From Streptomyces sp. AP-93 (GTDB lineage: Bacteria > Actinomycetota > Actinomycetes > Streptomycetales > Streptomycetaceae): a DNA stretch of 64,000 bases. The stretch is from assembly GCF_022808175.1 (NCBI RefSeq), contig NZ_JALGBX010000004.1, positions 81,346 through 145,345 on the forward strand. The letters run 5' to 3'. Shown one piece after another: positions 8,698 to 16,919 of this stretch (the first letter of the stretch is position 1; every line of letters starts with the position of its first letter). The notes below the pieces were generated by a model, which was not told the origin of the DNA, ran no database searches, and was given only the letters and a program-made list of their open reading frames with translations. Made by a program: the position numbers and the translations under genes.

Positions 8698-9561
8698 CTA
8701 CGTCACCCGGAAGCCGATGGCGGCCGGGGACCGGTCGAAGGTCAGCCGGTCCCAGGTGGGGAACGCGAGATCGGTGACGGCGAGCAGCCGCCCGGAGGCG
8801 TCGTGCAGGGTGCGGCGTACGGAGAGCCCGCCGGCGGGGGTGGCGGCCTGCGGCGAGTTGGTCCGGGTCATGGTGATGGTCTCGGCGACCCGGCCGGCCC
8901 GCGCGGCCCCCTCCAGCCAGTGGTGCAGGGGACCCAGGTCCTCGTCCCGGACGCCCGCCACCAGGCGGTCCCTGTAGCGGGAGAGTTCCGGGGTCCGCAC
9001 GACGGTGCGGGGGCAGAGGTACGTCACCGCGTGCCGCCGGGTCTGGCCCGTCGGGCCGCTTTCGCGATGGTGGTGGACCAGGGTCTGCTCCCCGCCGCGC
9101 ATGCCGAGCTGCTCGGCGAGCGCCGGAGCCAGGGTGACGAGGGTGAGCCACGCCTGGGCGGGGGCCCCCGCGGGCGTCGGCGTCGGCGTGGCCGCCGGGG
9201 CGGGGGCGGCCACGGCCGCCGGAGCGGGCGGCGGCGGGACCAGAGCCGGATTCGGGGCCGGATTCGGGGCCTGGGCCGGATGGCCGGCCTGGAACGCCGC
9301 CGGGGGCCGGTGCTCCGGCACCGGGAAGGCCGGCCGGGTGCCGCGCCGGCCGGTGACGACGAGGCCGTCCTCCCTCAGGTGCTGGAGGGCGGCCCGGATG
9401 GTCTGCCGGTTGACCTCGTAGCGGGCGGCGAGGCTGCGCTCGGAGGGGAGCCGGGCGCCGGGAGTCAGTGCGGTGAGGTCGATCTCGCGCCGCAACGCTG
9501 CGGCGATCCGCTGGTACTTGGGCATGGCGGCCGGGCCGCCGCCCCGCGAAGGGGAGGGCAT
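8698..9561 (-). CDS. GntR/HutC-family regulator with Pro/Ala-rich linker
   Basis: This 287-residue regulator has an N-terminal winged helix (about 14-75, GARLPSERSLAARYEVNRQT). An unusually long Pro/Ala linker (about 85-140, with repeated PNPA and TPTP) separates it from a UTRA-like effector domain (about 145-287). The ligand is unknown. The start at 9561 has a strong AGAGGAG six bases upstream. The regulator lies between the NIS siderophore gene (upstream on the same strand but separated by about 125 bp) and the metzincin gene downstream. Its own promoter carries a DasR-like site and an ACCAA/TTGGT inverted repeat, which suggests autoregulation or cross-control. Confidence 0.85.
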   Translation of the reverse strand: MPSPSRGGGPAAMPKYQRIAAALRREIDLTALTPGARLPSERSLAARYEVNRQTIRAALQHLREDGLVVTGRRGTRPAFPVPEHRPPAAFQAGHPAQAPNPAPNPALVPPPPAPAAVAAPAPAATPTPTPAGAPAQAWLTLVTLAPALAEQLGMRGGEQTLVHHHRESGPTGQTRRHAVTYLCPRTVVRTPELSRYRDRLVAGVRDEDLGPLHHWLEGAARAGRVAETITMTRTNSPQAATPAGGLSVRRTLHDASGRLLAVTDLAFPTWDRLTFDRSPAAIGFRVT

Positions 9562-9605
9562 GGCTTCTCCTCTGACGGGAGGTCAAGGACTGCGCGGTCT
9601 GCTCG

Positions 9606-9632
9606 ACCAACGTAGCATTGGTCTATACCTGT
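9606..9632. promoter_or_regulatory. DasR-responsive-element-like site plus ACCAA/TTGGT inverted repeat
   Basis: ATTGGTCTATACCTGT (9617-9632) matches the published 16-bp DasR site pattern (ACTGGTCTAGACCACT) at about 12 of 16 positions. It overlaps the inverted repeat ACCAA (9606-9610) / TTGGT (9618-9622). It lies 45 to 70 bp upstream of the GntR regulator start at 9561 and just after the end of the NIS synthetase gene. Whether DasR itself, the local DasR-like protein or this regulator binds is not known. Confidence 0.5.
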
Positions 9633-9686
9633 CAGTGAGGGGGGATCCGGTATCCGGACCCTGATTGGCCGGAACCGCACGCTCCC

Positions 9687-11336
9687 TCAGGGCCGCAGCG
9701 GGTTGGGAAGCGGCAGGTAGCGGGCGTCCGCACCGTCGGCGCGGGTCCAGCGCAGCAGCAGGTTGGTCTTGGCCGGGAGGCTCGGTGCGGCCAGCAGGCC
9801 GGCGATCTCGGGCAGGCCGTACTCGGCGCCGAAGCGCCGGAACTCCGCGCGGGCGGCGGGCCACAGGTCCCCGGCCGCCTCCGGATGGCTCTCCGCGAGC
9901 GCGCCCGCCACCTCGGTCAGGTGGTTGACCACCAGGCAGTAGACGAGGCGCTGCCAGGCAGCCTCCCGATCCAGGTCCGGGAGGAGCTTGACGCCCTCCG
10001 CGTCCCGGAAGAGGGCCTGCGCGGGCACGCCCTGGGCGTCGACGGCGACCAGGGTGTTCTGGAGGTGCGCTTCCAGGACCACTCCGTGCCGGGCGAAGAG
10101 GTGCAGCACGGGCGGCACCACCTGGCGCAGGTACGCCCGCCACCACCCGGCCGGCTCGGCCGTTCCCGCCAGCGGGCTGCCCGGGTACCCCTCCGCCAAC
10201 GCGGCTGCCAGCAAGGGCGTGAGCCCGGGCTCCGCGTGCGCCGCCAGGCCGTCGCGGACCAGTACGGCGAGCTCCTCGAAGGCGAAGGCGGCCGTCCGGT
10301 ACCCCCGGTCGGGCAGCCACGCCGCGCCCGACCCGGACCGGCGCAACTCCGCGAAGCCCGCCTCGACCGCCGCGTCCGTGCGGCGCAGCTTCAGCAGGTC
10401 GTGCCGCCACAGCCGGCGCACGTCGTTGGTGATCCGCACGTCGAGGCTGAACTTCACGAACAGATCCCCGGCCGCGCCCGCGCTGCTGCTCCCCCTGCCG
10501 TCGCCGGGAACGTACAGGGTCCGGATCGAGGCGGTCGGCCAGACCGGCACCCGCCCGGTTCCCAGCGACAGCAGCCTCCCGTCCGCGAGCGCCTCGCGGA
10601 CGGCGGGCCTGCCCGCGACCAGGTCGAGCTGCCAGGGGTGGGCAGGCAGCAGCCGGTAGCCGGCCGGCGCGCGCGGCCCGCCCAGCGCCTCCGCGAGCGA
10701 ATCGACCGCGGCGGCCGCGGCCGGCCCGCCCTCCTCGGCCACCTGGTCCTCGCGCACCCCCAGGAAGGCCAGCGGGAAACGGGCGTACGCCTCGGGGGCG
10801 TACGGCAGCCAGCCGTTGGCCGGCCCGCCGCCCCGGGCCTTGGGGGCCGGATGGTGGGGGTGCCCCATGATCAGGGACTGTTCGGAGCGGACGTACGCGT
10901 CCGCAGGCGGCGGCGTGGCCGCGCGGGCCGCCAGCAGCGCGGCGATGGTCTCGCGGCTGTCGGCGATCTCGACCGGGAGCTCGTCGTTGGACACCCCGGT
11001 GTACTGGCGCAGTTCGTCGGAGACGAGTTTGACCAGCTCGGTATGGGTAAGCGGATGCCAGCCGGCCTCGGTCCCCAGCTCGGGCCGCTCGGGCCTGCGC
11101 CCCGCACGCACCCGCAGCAACCGCCCACTGCCCGACAGCCGGTACGCGCACCAGCCGCTCCCCTCAGAACCCGCGGAACCCGAGGAACCCTCAGAACCCG
11201 CGGAACCCCCTGACCCGGTGGACCCGCTGGACCCGGCCGGCGGAACCGGCTCGGCTGCCTCCCGCAGGAGGCAGTTCAGGAGCGGGGTGGCCGCATAGGT
11301 GTCGGCGACGGCGTTGTCGGTGGCGTTGAGGTCCAC
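9687..11336 (-). CDS. NIS siderophore synthetase (IucA/IucC family) A
   Basis: This ATP-dependent enzyme joins a carboxylic acid such as citrate or succinate to an amine or hydroxylamine through an acyl-adenylate, in non-ribosomal-peptide-independent siderophore assembly. Of 549 residues, family hallmarks are GHPHHPAPKAR, AHPWQ, the basic/ATP region VPVWPTASIRTLYVP and the C-terminal EAHLQNTLV catalytic motif. A Ser/Gly/Glu low-complexity insert (about 40-60, encoded by 9-bp-like repeats) lies near the N-terminus. The GTG at 11336 is chosen because AAGGA lies five bases upstream; the frame stays open to 11651. It diverges from a second NIS synthetase. No transporter, monooxygenase or decarboxylase gene is adjacent, so the product is unknown. 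Confidence 0.88.
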   Translation of the reverse strand: MDLNATDNAVADTYAATPLLNCLLREAAEPVPPAGSSGSTGSGGSAGSEGSSGSAGSEGSGWCAYRLSGSGRLLRVRAGRRPERPELGTEAGWHPLTHTELVKLVSDELRQYTGVSNDELPVEIADSRETIAALLAARAATPPPADAYVRSEQSLIMGHPHHPAPKARGGGPANGWLPYAPEAYARFPLAFLGVREDQVAEEGGPAAAAAVDSLAEALGGPRAPAGYRLLPAHPWQLDLVAGRPAVREALADGRLLSLGTGRVPVWPTASIRTLYVPGDGRGSSSAGAAGDLFVKFSLDVRITNDVRRLWRHDLLKLRRTDAAVEAGFAELRRSGSGAAWLPDRGYRTAAFAFEELAVLVRDGLAAHAEPGLTPLLAAALAEGYPGSPLAGTAEPAGWWRAYLRQVVPPVLHLFARHGVVLEAHLQNTLVAVDAQGVPAQALFRDAEGVKLLPDLDREAAWQRLVYCLVVNHLTEVAGALAESHPEAAGDLWPAARAEFRRFGAEYGLPEIAGLLAAPSLPAKTNLLLRWTRADGADARYLPLPNPLRP

Positions 11337-11409
11337 GGATTCCTTCGGTACGTCCAGAGCGCCGGAGGTGCGCGGGGGCGTGCCACCGGCCGTGATCTTC
11401 AGTATCCGC

Positions 11410-11427
11410 GATGATGAAGTGATCATC
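11410..11427. promoter_or_regulatory. Inverted repeat GATGAT-N6-ATCATC between divergent NIS genes
   Basis: An 18-bp imperfect palindrome lies in the 127-bp gap between the two siderophore genes, 37 bp before the second. It does not resemble the IdeR/DmdR iron box. A metalloregulator of another class is possible. Assignment is inference. Confidence 0.4.
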
Positions 11428-11463
11428 ACGTCATCCGAGAGGACCGGGGCCCTGGATCCCAGC

Positions 11464-13065
11464 ATGCACCTCCCCGCCACCGCGGCCGAAGAGGCCGTCG
11501 CCGCCGAACTCGCCGGACTGTCCGAAACCGGCCCCGCCGGCCCACGGACCGGCCTCCGGGCCGCGTACGCCGCCGCGCTCCCCGGCGCGCGCGGCGCCGT
11601 ACTGACCCGGCTGTGGCGGGCGTTCGCCTTCGAACCGCTGCCGTGGATCACCCACCGGGAGCGGGGTTCCGGATCGCTCGCGCTCCGGCTCGCCTCGGGC
11701 TCCCGGCTGGAAGGCCCCGTCCCGGATCCGTACGCGACGACGTTCTCCGCGGCCCGCGCGAGCGCACCCCCCGTGACCGAGCTGCTGCTCGACGGCCGTC
11801 CCTACCGGTGTGCCGCCCCGCTGGTGGCGGCGCTCGGGCTGCCGTACGGGGAGGAGTTCGCCGCCGAGCTCGACGAGAGCACGGCCTCCCTCGCACTGTC
11901 CCGGGCCGGCCAGCCGGCCGGCCCGGGCGCCGGGGACCTCGCCGCCTGGGAGTGGGAGCAGCGGGTGGTGGACGGCCATCCGTACCACCCCAACTGCCGC
12001 TCCCGCCCCGGTTTCACGGTGGCCGAGCAGCTCGCGTACGGACCCGAGCACCGGCCGCTGGTCACCCTCGGGCTGGCCGTCGTACGGGACGCGGAGTGCC
12101 GGGTCACCGGGGAGTGGCCGGACCGGTGGCGGGAGGCCGGCCGGATCCTCGTACCGGTCCACCCCTGGCAGGCCGAACACGTGGTGAAACAGGGGGAAGG
12201 GCAGGGGAAGGAGAACGTGCACGGGCACGGGCACGAGCTGCGGCCCGGGCCCGTCGCGCACCCGTTGATGGCCCTGCGCACCCTGTCCCCCGCCGACGGC
12301 GGACCGCACGTCAAGACCGCGCTCAGCACCCGCCTCACCTCCTCCGTGCGGGACATCTCCGTCTACTCCATCGAGACCGCCGCCGCGGTCTCCGCCTTCG
12401 CCCAGAGCCTGTCCGAACGGCTCGACGGCCGCCTGCACATCACCCGCACCCTGGGCGCCGTCACCGCCGGCACCCCGGACCTGGCCGCCGTGCTCCGCGA
12501 GCCGCCCGAGGCGTACGCGGACCGGGGCGCGGGCGAGCGCGTCCTGCCCGTGGCCGCCCTGGCGCTGACCCCGTACGCGCGCTCCGGCACGTGGCGGGCC
12601 GGTTTCGCCCGCCTCGCGCTGTCGGTGTGCCTGCGGGTCCTGGATCTCGGGGTGGCCCTGGAGGCCCACGGCCAGAACCTGCTGGTCGTGCTGTCCGCCG
12701 ACGGCTCCCCGCTGCGGCTCGTGTACCGCGACCTCGCCGACATCCGGATCAGCCCGGCCCGTCTGGCCCGCCACGGGCTGGCGGCGCCACCGCTGTCGGG
12801 GCGGCTGATCACCGACGACGTGACCCTGCTGCGCCGCAAGCTCTTCGGATCGCTGGTGGCGGGGGCGCTCGGCTCCACGGCCGGTTCGGCCCCCGCGCTC
12901 GCGGCGGACCTGGCGGCGGCCGCGCCCGGCCTGCCGTCCACCGCCGATACCCGGGCGCTGCTGACCGCGCCGCTGCCCACCAAGGCGCTGACCCTGATGC
13001 GGCTGAGCCCGGGCGTGCCGGGCGATCAGTGGGCCGAGCTGGACAATCCGCTGACCGGGGGCTGA
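11464..13065 (+). CDS. NIS siderophore synthetase (IucA/IucC family) B
   Basis: This is the second NIS synthetase of 533 residues. It shows GHPYHPNCRSRPGF, VHPWQAEH, VKTALSTRLTSSVRDIS and EAHGQNLLV, the same ordered motifs as the divergent enzyme but with clearly different sequence. The two are therefore likely to act at different condensation steps or with different substrate specificity (type A/C split), as in other two-synthetase pathways. The C-terminus LPTKALTLMRLSP matches the partner's SLPAKTNLLLRW. The ATG at 11464 lacks a clear ribosome site; an in-frame GTG at 11419 is an alternative. A methyltransferase follows 33 bp downstream. Confidence 0.87.
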   Translation: MHLPATAAEEAVAAELAGLSETGPAGPRTGLRAAYAAALPGARGAVLTRLWRAFAFEPLPWITHRERGSGSLALRLASGSRLEGPVPDPYATTFSAARASAPPVTELLLDGRPYRCAAPLVAALGLPYGEEFAAELDESTASLALSRAGQPAGPGAGDLAAWEWEQRVVDGHPYHPNCRSRPGFTVAEQLAYGPEHRPLVTLGLAVVRDAECRVTGEWPDRWREAGRILVPVHPWQAEHVVKQGEGQGKENVHGHGHELRPGPVAHPLMALRTLSPADGGPHVKTALSTRLTSSVRDISVYSIETAAAVSAFAQSLSERLDGRLHITRTLGAVTAGTPDLAAVLREPPEAYADRGAGERVLPVAALALTPYARSGTWRAGFARLALSVCLRVLDLGVALEAHGQNLLVVLSADGSPLRLVYRDLADIRISPARLARHGLAAPPLSGRLITDDVTLLRRKLFGSLVAGALGSTAGSAPALAADLAAAAPGLPSTADTRALLTAPLPTKALTLMRLSPGVPGDQWAELDNPLTGG

Positions 13066-13098
13066 GTTCGGGGCTCCGGCGGGCTACTGTCCGGGGGC

Positions 13099-13755
13099 AT
13101 GGCATCGACTTCGCGCTTGAACTCCGTCCGGTCGTCCTACGACGCCGTCGCCGCCGACTACGCCGCGCTGCTGACCGGAGAGCTGGAGGGCAAACCGCTG
13201 GACCGGGCCATGCTGGCCGCCTTCGCGGAGTGCGTGCGCGGGGACGGGCCCGGCGCCGGCCGGGCGGTCGCGGACCTGGGCTGCGGACCGGGCCGGGTGA
13301 CGGCGCACCTCGACGGCCTGGGCGTACGGGCCTTCGGCGTCGACCTGTCCCCCGCGATGGTGGCGGTGGCCCGACGGACGTACCCGGGGCTGCGGTTCGA
13401 GGTCGGCTCGATGGCCGCACTGGACATCGCGGACGGGGTCCTCGGCGGGGCGCTGGCCTGGTACTCCACCGTCCACACCCCGCCCTCCGGGCTGCCCGCG
13501 CTGTTCGCCGAGTTCGCCCGGGTGCTGGCCCCGGGCGGGTACCTGCTGATCGCGTTCAAGGCGGGCGACCGGCAACTCCGGCTGGAACACGCGTACGGGC
13601 ATCCGGTCGACCTCGACGTGTACTGGACCCCTCCCGAGCTGATCAGCGAGCTGCTGGCCGGGGCGGGCCTCACCGAGACGGCCCGCCTGGTCCGGGAGCC
13701 GGACGCCACGGAGAAGTCCCCGCAGGGCTTCCTGCTGGCCCGCCGGGCGGGCTGA
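13099..13755 (+). CDS. Class I SAM-dependent methyltransferase
   Basis: This 218-residue Rossmann-fold methyltransferase has motif I ADLGCGPGR (58-66) and the acidic residue after beta-2 (VDLSPAM). A FARVLAPGGYLLIAF motif and a C-terminal SxEKSPQGF region fit the ubiquinone/menaquinone-biosynthesis-like small-molecule methyltransferase group. It starts 33 bp after the NIS synthetase stop and is probably cotranscribed, so it may N- or O-methylate the siderophore or a precursor, although a housekeeping role cannot be excluded. GGGGG lies five bases before the ATG. Confidence 0.85.
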   Translation: MASTSRLNSVRSSYDAVAADYAALLTGELEGKPLDRAMLAAFAECVRGDGPGAGRAVADLGCGPGRVTAHLDGLGVRAFGVDLSPAMVAVARRTYPGLRFEVGSMAALDIADGVLGGALAWYSTVHTPPSGLPALFAEFARVLAPGGYLLIAFKAGDRQLRLEHAYGHPVDLDVYWTPPELISELLAGAGLTETARLVREPDATEKSPQGFLLARRAG

Positions 13756-13881
13756 CCCCGAGCTGACCCGGGGCTGGCCCGGAGCCCCCGGGATCAACCC
13801 CGGGCCGACCCCGGGCGAACCCCGGCAGGGGCCCGGTCGGGGGGACTGGCTAGAAGCCACCCGCGGCCGCCCCGGCATGGG

Positions 13882-13931
13882 CCGTTCGGGGGGCAAGCCC
13901 GCCCCCGTGGGCCCGCCTTCGCCCCGAACGG
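13882..13931 (+). promoter_or_regulatory. Hairpin in leader of the flavin oxidase gene
   Basis: CCGTTCGGGG (13882-13891) pairs exactly with CCCCGAACGG (13922-13931). The 30-nt loop is itself G/C rich. The structure ends 24 bp before the ATG at 13956, just upstream of the AGGAAGGAGG ribosome site. It could terminate transcription from the methyltransferase or modulate the oxidase. The rest of 13756-13881 holds only repeated CCCCGGG tracts that may act as a terminator. Confidence 0.4.
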
Positions 13932-13955
13932 GCCGGGCGGTGGCAGGAAGGAGGG

Positions 13956-15530
13956 ATGACCCTCCACCGCCGCCAGGTCCTCGCGGGAGCCGCCACGGGC
14001 GTCCTCGCCTCGATCGGCGCGACGGCCCGCACGACACCCCGTACGACGACCCGTACGACCGCCCGCCGCGCGGACCCGGACTACGGGGCGCTGGCCCGGG
14101 CCCTCGACGGCCGGGTAGTCACGGCGGGCGACCGGGACTACGACGAGGCCAGGCAGCTCTTCCAGCCCCGCTACGACACGGTCCGGCCGGGCGCGGTGGC
14201 CTACCCCGCGCACCCGGGGGACGTGGCCGCCTGTCTCGACTTCGCCCGGCGCTCTGCCGTCCCCGTGGTGCCGCGCGGCGGCGGCCACGGCTACGCGGGC
14301 TGGTCCACCCGTGAGGCCGGACTCGTCATCGACACCAGCGCCATGGCGGAGGTGGCCGCAGAGTCCGGACCCGGGACCGGACCCGGGACCGGGGTCCGGA
14401 TCGGCGCGGGCGCCCGGCTCGGGGAGGTGAATTCCGTCCTCGCCGCGCGGGGCCTGGCCGTCCCGACGGGGCTGTGCCCCTCCGTCGGCATCGCCGGCCT
14501 CACCCTCGGCGGCGGGCTGGGCCTCTCCTCCCGCTCCTGGGGCACCACCTCCGACCGCCTCACCGGGGTGACGGTCGTGACCCCCGACGGGACGGTCCGC
14601 GAAGTCGGCGCCGACCGCGAGCCCGACCTCTTCTGGGCCCTGCGCGGGGGCGGGGGCGGCAACTTCGGGGTGGTCACCGGGTTCCGCTTCCGCACCCACC
14701 CGGTCTCCGACTGCGCCTTCGCGGAACTGCGCTGGTCCGCCGCCGGCTCCCCCGCCGTCCTGCGCGGCTGGCAGCGCTGGCTCCGGGCGCTGCCCGATCC
14801 GTTCTGGAGCCAGGTGGAATTCACCGTCGACGGCGGCCCGGCCGGCGCCCCGGCCCTGCGGGTGCTCTGCCTGGACGGCGGGCTCGCGGAGCTGGAGCGG
14901 CAACTGACCCGGCTGGCCGACCTGGTGGGCGGCCCGCCCCGGGAGAGCTGGACCGTCGTACGCGGCTACGGGGACACCGTCCGGGCGATGGCGGGCTGCC
15001 CGGACCGGAGCCCCGGCGCGTGCCGGCTGCCGGGCAGCCTGCCGGGACACGATCCCTCGGGGCGGCTCGGCCGCGACTCCTACGCCGCCCGGTCCGACTT
15101 CTGGGCCCCGGACGGGCTGACCGAGCCGGCCTTCCTCGCGGTACTGGCCGCCCTGCGGCGCTACGCCGCGAGCGTGCCGCGCGGCGGGGTCGGCGTGGTG
15201 CAGTTCGACGGGGTCTGCGGCGGAGCCCTCAACCGGATCCCGGCGCGGGCCACCGCCTTCGCGCACCGCTCGGCCGGGTTCCTCGCCCAGTACCTCGTCT
15301 ACTGGCCCGGCCCGGCTCCGGCGGCCGACATCGGCCGCCACCAGGGCTGGCTCGACGGGCTCTGGCAGGACCTGCGGCCCTGGGCGGGCGGAGCCGCGTA
15401 CCAGAACTACGCCGATCCGAAGCTGACCGGCTGGCGCGAGGCCTACTACGGCCCGAACCTGGCCCGCCTCGAAGAGGTCCGGCGCCGCTACGACCCGGAC
15501 CGGCTGTTCCGCTTCCCCCAGGCCCTATAG
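13956..15530 (+). CDS. Tat-exported FAD-dependent oxidase, berberine-bridge type
   Basis: This 524-residue secreted flavoenzyme oxidises a sugar or phenolic/alkaloid-like substrate with oxygen. A twin-arginine signal (LHRRQVLAG, 3-11) precedes the FAD-binding PCMH fold. His111 in RGGGHGYAG and Cys174 in GLCPSVGIAG are the two residues that attach FAD bicovalently in this family. The C-terminal BBE motif (YQNYADPKL ... YYGPNLARLEEVRRRYDPDRLF) is complete. A Gly-Pro-Thr microsatellite insert lies at 138-146. The strong AAGGAGG is unusually close to the ATG. Possible substrates include cello-oligosaccharides or chito-oligosaccharides, but the sequence does not decide. It is followed at 41 bp by a secreted protease gene. 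Confidence 0.9.
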   Translation: MTLHRRQVLAGAATGVLASIGATARTTPRTTTRTTARRADPDYGALARALDGRVVTAGDRDYDEARQLFQPRYDTVRPGAVAYPAHPGDVAACLDFARRSAVPVVPRGGGHGYAGWSTREAGLVIDTSAMAEVAAESGPGTGPGTGVRIGAGARLGEVNSVLAARGLAVPTGLCPSVGIAGLTLGGGLGLSSRSWGTTSDRLTGVTVVTPDGTVREVGADREPDLFWALRGGGGGNFGVVTGFRFRTHPVSDCAFAELRWSAAGSPAVLRGWQRWLRALPDPFWSQVEFTVDGGPAGAPALRVLCLDGGLAELERQLTRLADLVGGPPRESWTVVRGYGDTVRAMAGCPDRSPGACRLPGSLPGHDPSGRLGRDSYAARSDFWAPDGLTEPAFLAVLAALRRYAASVPRGGVGVVQFDGVCGGALNRIPARATAFAHRSAGFLAQYLVYWPGPAPAADIGRHQGWLDGLWQDLRPWAGGAAYQNYADPKLTGWREAYYGPNLARLEEVRRRYDPDRLFRFPQAL

Positions 15531-15571
15531 CCCCCTCGCCCTCCCTCCCATCCCCGAAGAAGGAGACGGAC

Positions 15572-16510
15572 ATGCGACGTACGTTGACGGTGGCGGCGGC
15601 CACGGCCGCCCTGCTGCTGCCCGGCGGGCCCCTGCCCGAGGCCGAGGCCGGCACCGCCCCGGCTCAGGCCCCGGCTCAGGCCCCGGCCGCCGACCGGTGG
15701 TCGGCCCGGGAGGCGGAGTCGTTCTGGACTCCCGACCGGATGGCGTCCGCGGTCCCGATCAGCCGCGGCGGCGCCCCGGCGGCGGTGGACGGCACCGGCC
15801 GGGACTTCGACGGCATCCCGGTCGTCGGCCGGATGTTCGTCATGAAGGGCGGCGGCGCGTACTTCTGCACCGCGAGCGTGGTCGCCTCCCCCGGCCGCGA
15901 TCTGGTGCTCAGTGCGGCGCACTGCCTGCTCGGGACGGACGCCCGGCAGGTGGCCTTCGTACCGCAGTACACGGCCCAGAACCCCCAGCCGTACGGGATG
16001 TTCCCGGTCCTGCGGAACGCGGCCGGCCGCTCCAAGGTGTGGATCGACCCGCGCTACCGGCAGCTCGGCGCGGACAAGGGCGCCGCCCTCGACGTGGCCT
16101 TCGCCCAGGTCGGCCCGGACGCCGACGGCTTCCCCGTGGAGGACGTGGTGGGCGGCAACCGCCTGGTCACCGGCGCCACGTACGCGCACAAGAAGGTCTC
16201 GCTGATCGGCTATCCGGCCTCCGCCGCCCGGCCCCGGCTGTGCGTGAACCGGACGGCCAAGTTCACCAGTACCGATCCGGGGATCCCCGGCTCGTTCCTG
16301 CGGATCGACTGCACCGGCTATCCGGGGGGCACCAGCGGCGGCCCGTTCCTGACCGGCTTCGACGAGCGGACCGAGACCGGCGACGTGGTCGGGGTGATCG
16401 GCGGCTGGAAGACGGGCGGGGACACCGCCGACACCTCCTACAGCTCCTACTTCGGCGCCGACATCAGGAAGTTGTACGAGAAGGCTCTCGCCGGGGCGCG
16501 GGTGGCGTGA
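15572..16510 (+). CDS. Secreted trypsin-like serine protease
   Basis: This 312-residue chymotrypsin-fold protease has a signal peptide ending near AEA (about 26) and an Ala-Gln-Pro repeat (APAQAPAQAP). The triad is readable as His117 (LSAAHC), Asp174 (ALDVAF) and Ser255 (GGTSGGPF). Cys99-Cys118 and Cys224-Cys247 are probable disulfides. The Asp-loop and Ser-loop context matches the actinobacterial S1 family of glutamyl-endopeptidase-like enzymes. An excellent AAGGAG lies seven bases before the ATG. It overlaps the convergent small gene at its 3' end by 47 bp. It may be cotranscribed with the flavin oxidase. Confidence 0.88.
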   Translation: MRRTLTVAAATAALLLPGGPLPEAEAGTAPAQAPAQAPAADRWSAREAESFWTPDRMASAVPISRGGAPAAVDGTGRDFDGIPVVGRMFVMKGGGAYFCTASVVASPGRDLVLSAAHCLLGTDARQVAFVPQYTAQNPQPYGMFPVLRNAAGRSKVWIDPRYRQLGADKGAALDVAFAQVGPDADGFPVEDVVGGNRLVTGATYAHKKVSLIGYPASAARPRLCVNRTAKFTSTDPGIPGSFLRIDCTGYPGGTSGGPFLTGFDERTETGDVVGVIGGWKTGGDTADTSYSSYFGADIRKLYEKALAGARVA

Positions 16511-16856
16511 GCACCCGCACCCATCGGGTGCGGCGCGGGTTGCTCACCGTGCGCGGGGTCGCCGGCAGGCCTTCCGCGGTCAGCGGTTCGGCGGGCGCGA
16601 GGCCAAGCTGCCGGCGCAGGTCCGCGAGGGCGGTGTGCACGGGCGCGAGGATGACCTCGGCGCGCGGATGGGCGTACGCGAGGGCGTGCGCGGCCGTCTC
16701 GATGGCCTCGGCGGCGTCCTCGGCGGCGCCCCGGCTCCACCCTCCGGGGGCGGTCCGCCCCCAGGGCGCGAGGGTGTCGTAGAGGTGGCAGGCGGCATCG
16801 GCCACGGCGTCGGCCTGTTCACCGACGCCGGGCGCCGCGATCGTCGGGAGCTCCAT
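16464..16856 (-). CDS. Conserved-looking hypothetical protein
   Basis: This is a 130-residue protein of unrecognised family. It is mainly alpha-helical (ADAVADAACHLYDTL, AEDAAEAIETAAHALAYAH, VHTALADLRRQLGLA) with a basic Pro/Arg tail. There are no membrane segments or cysteine pairs. Coding status rests on strong G/C third-position bias. It lies 63 bp downstream of the AEC permease on the same strand. Its last 47 bp overlap the convergent protease gene. No function can be assigned. Confidence 0.6.
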   Translation of the reverse strand: MELPTIAAPGVGEQADAVADAACHLYDTLAPWGRTAPGGWSRGAAEDAAEAIETAAHALAYAHPRAEVILAPVHTALADLRRQLGLAPAEPLTAEGLPATPRTVSNPRRTRWVRVLTPPAPRREPSRTTS

Positions 16857-16919
16857 ACCCGCTCAACGAGCGGAACCCGCCCGGGGAACGAAGGCCGCCG
16901 CGGTCACGGGGACAGACGG

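Noticed and set aside
11337..11463. IdeR/DmdR iron box before the siderophore genes
   Set aside because: No TTAGG...CCTAA-type dyad was found; the dyad seen is different.
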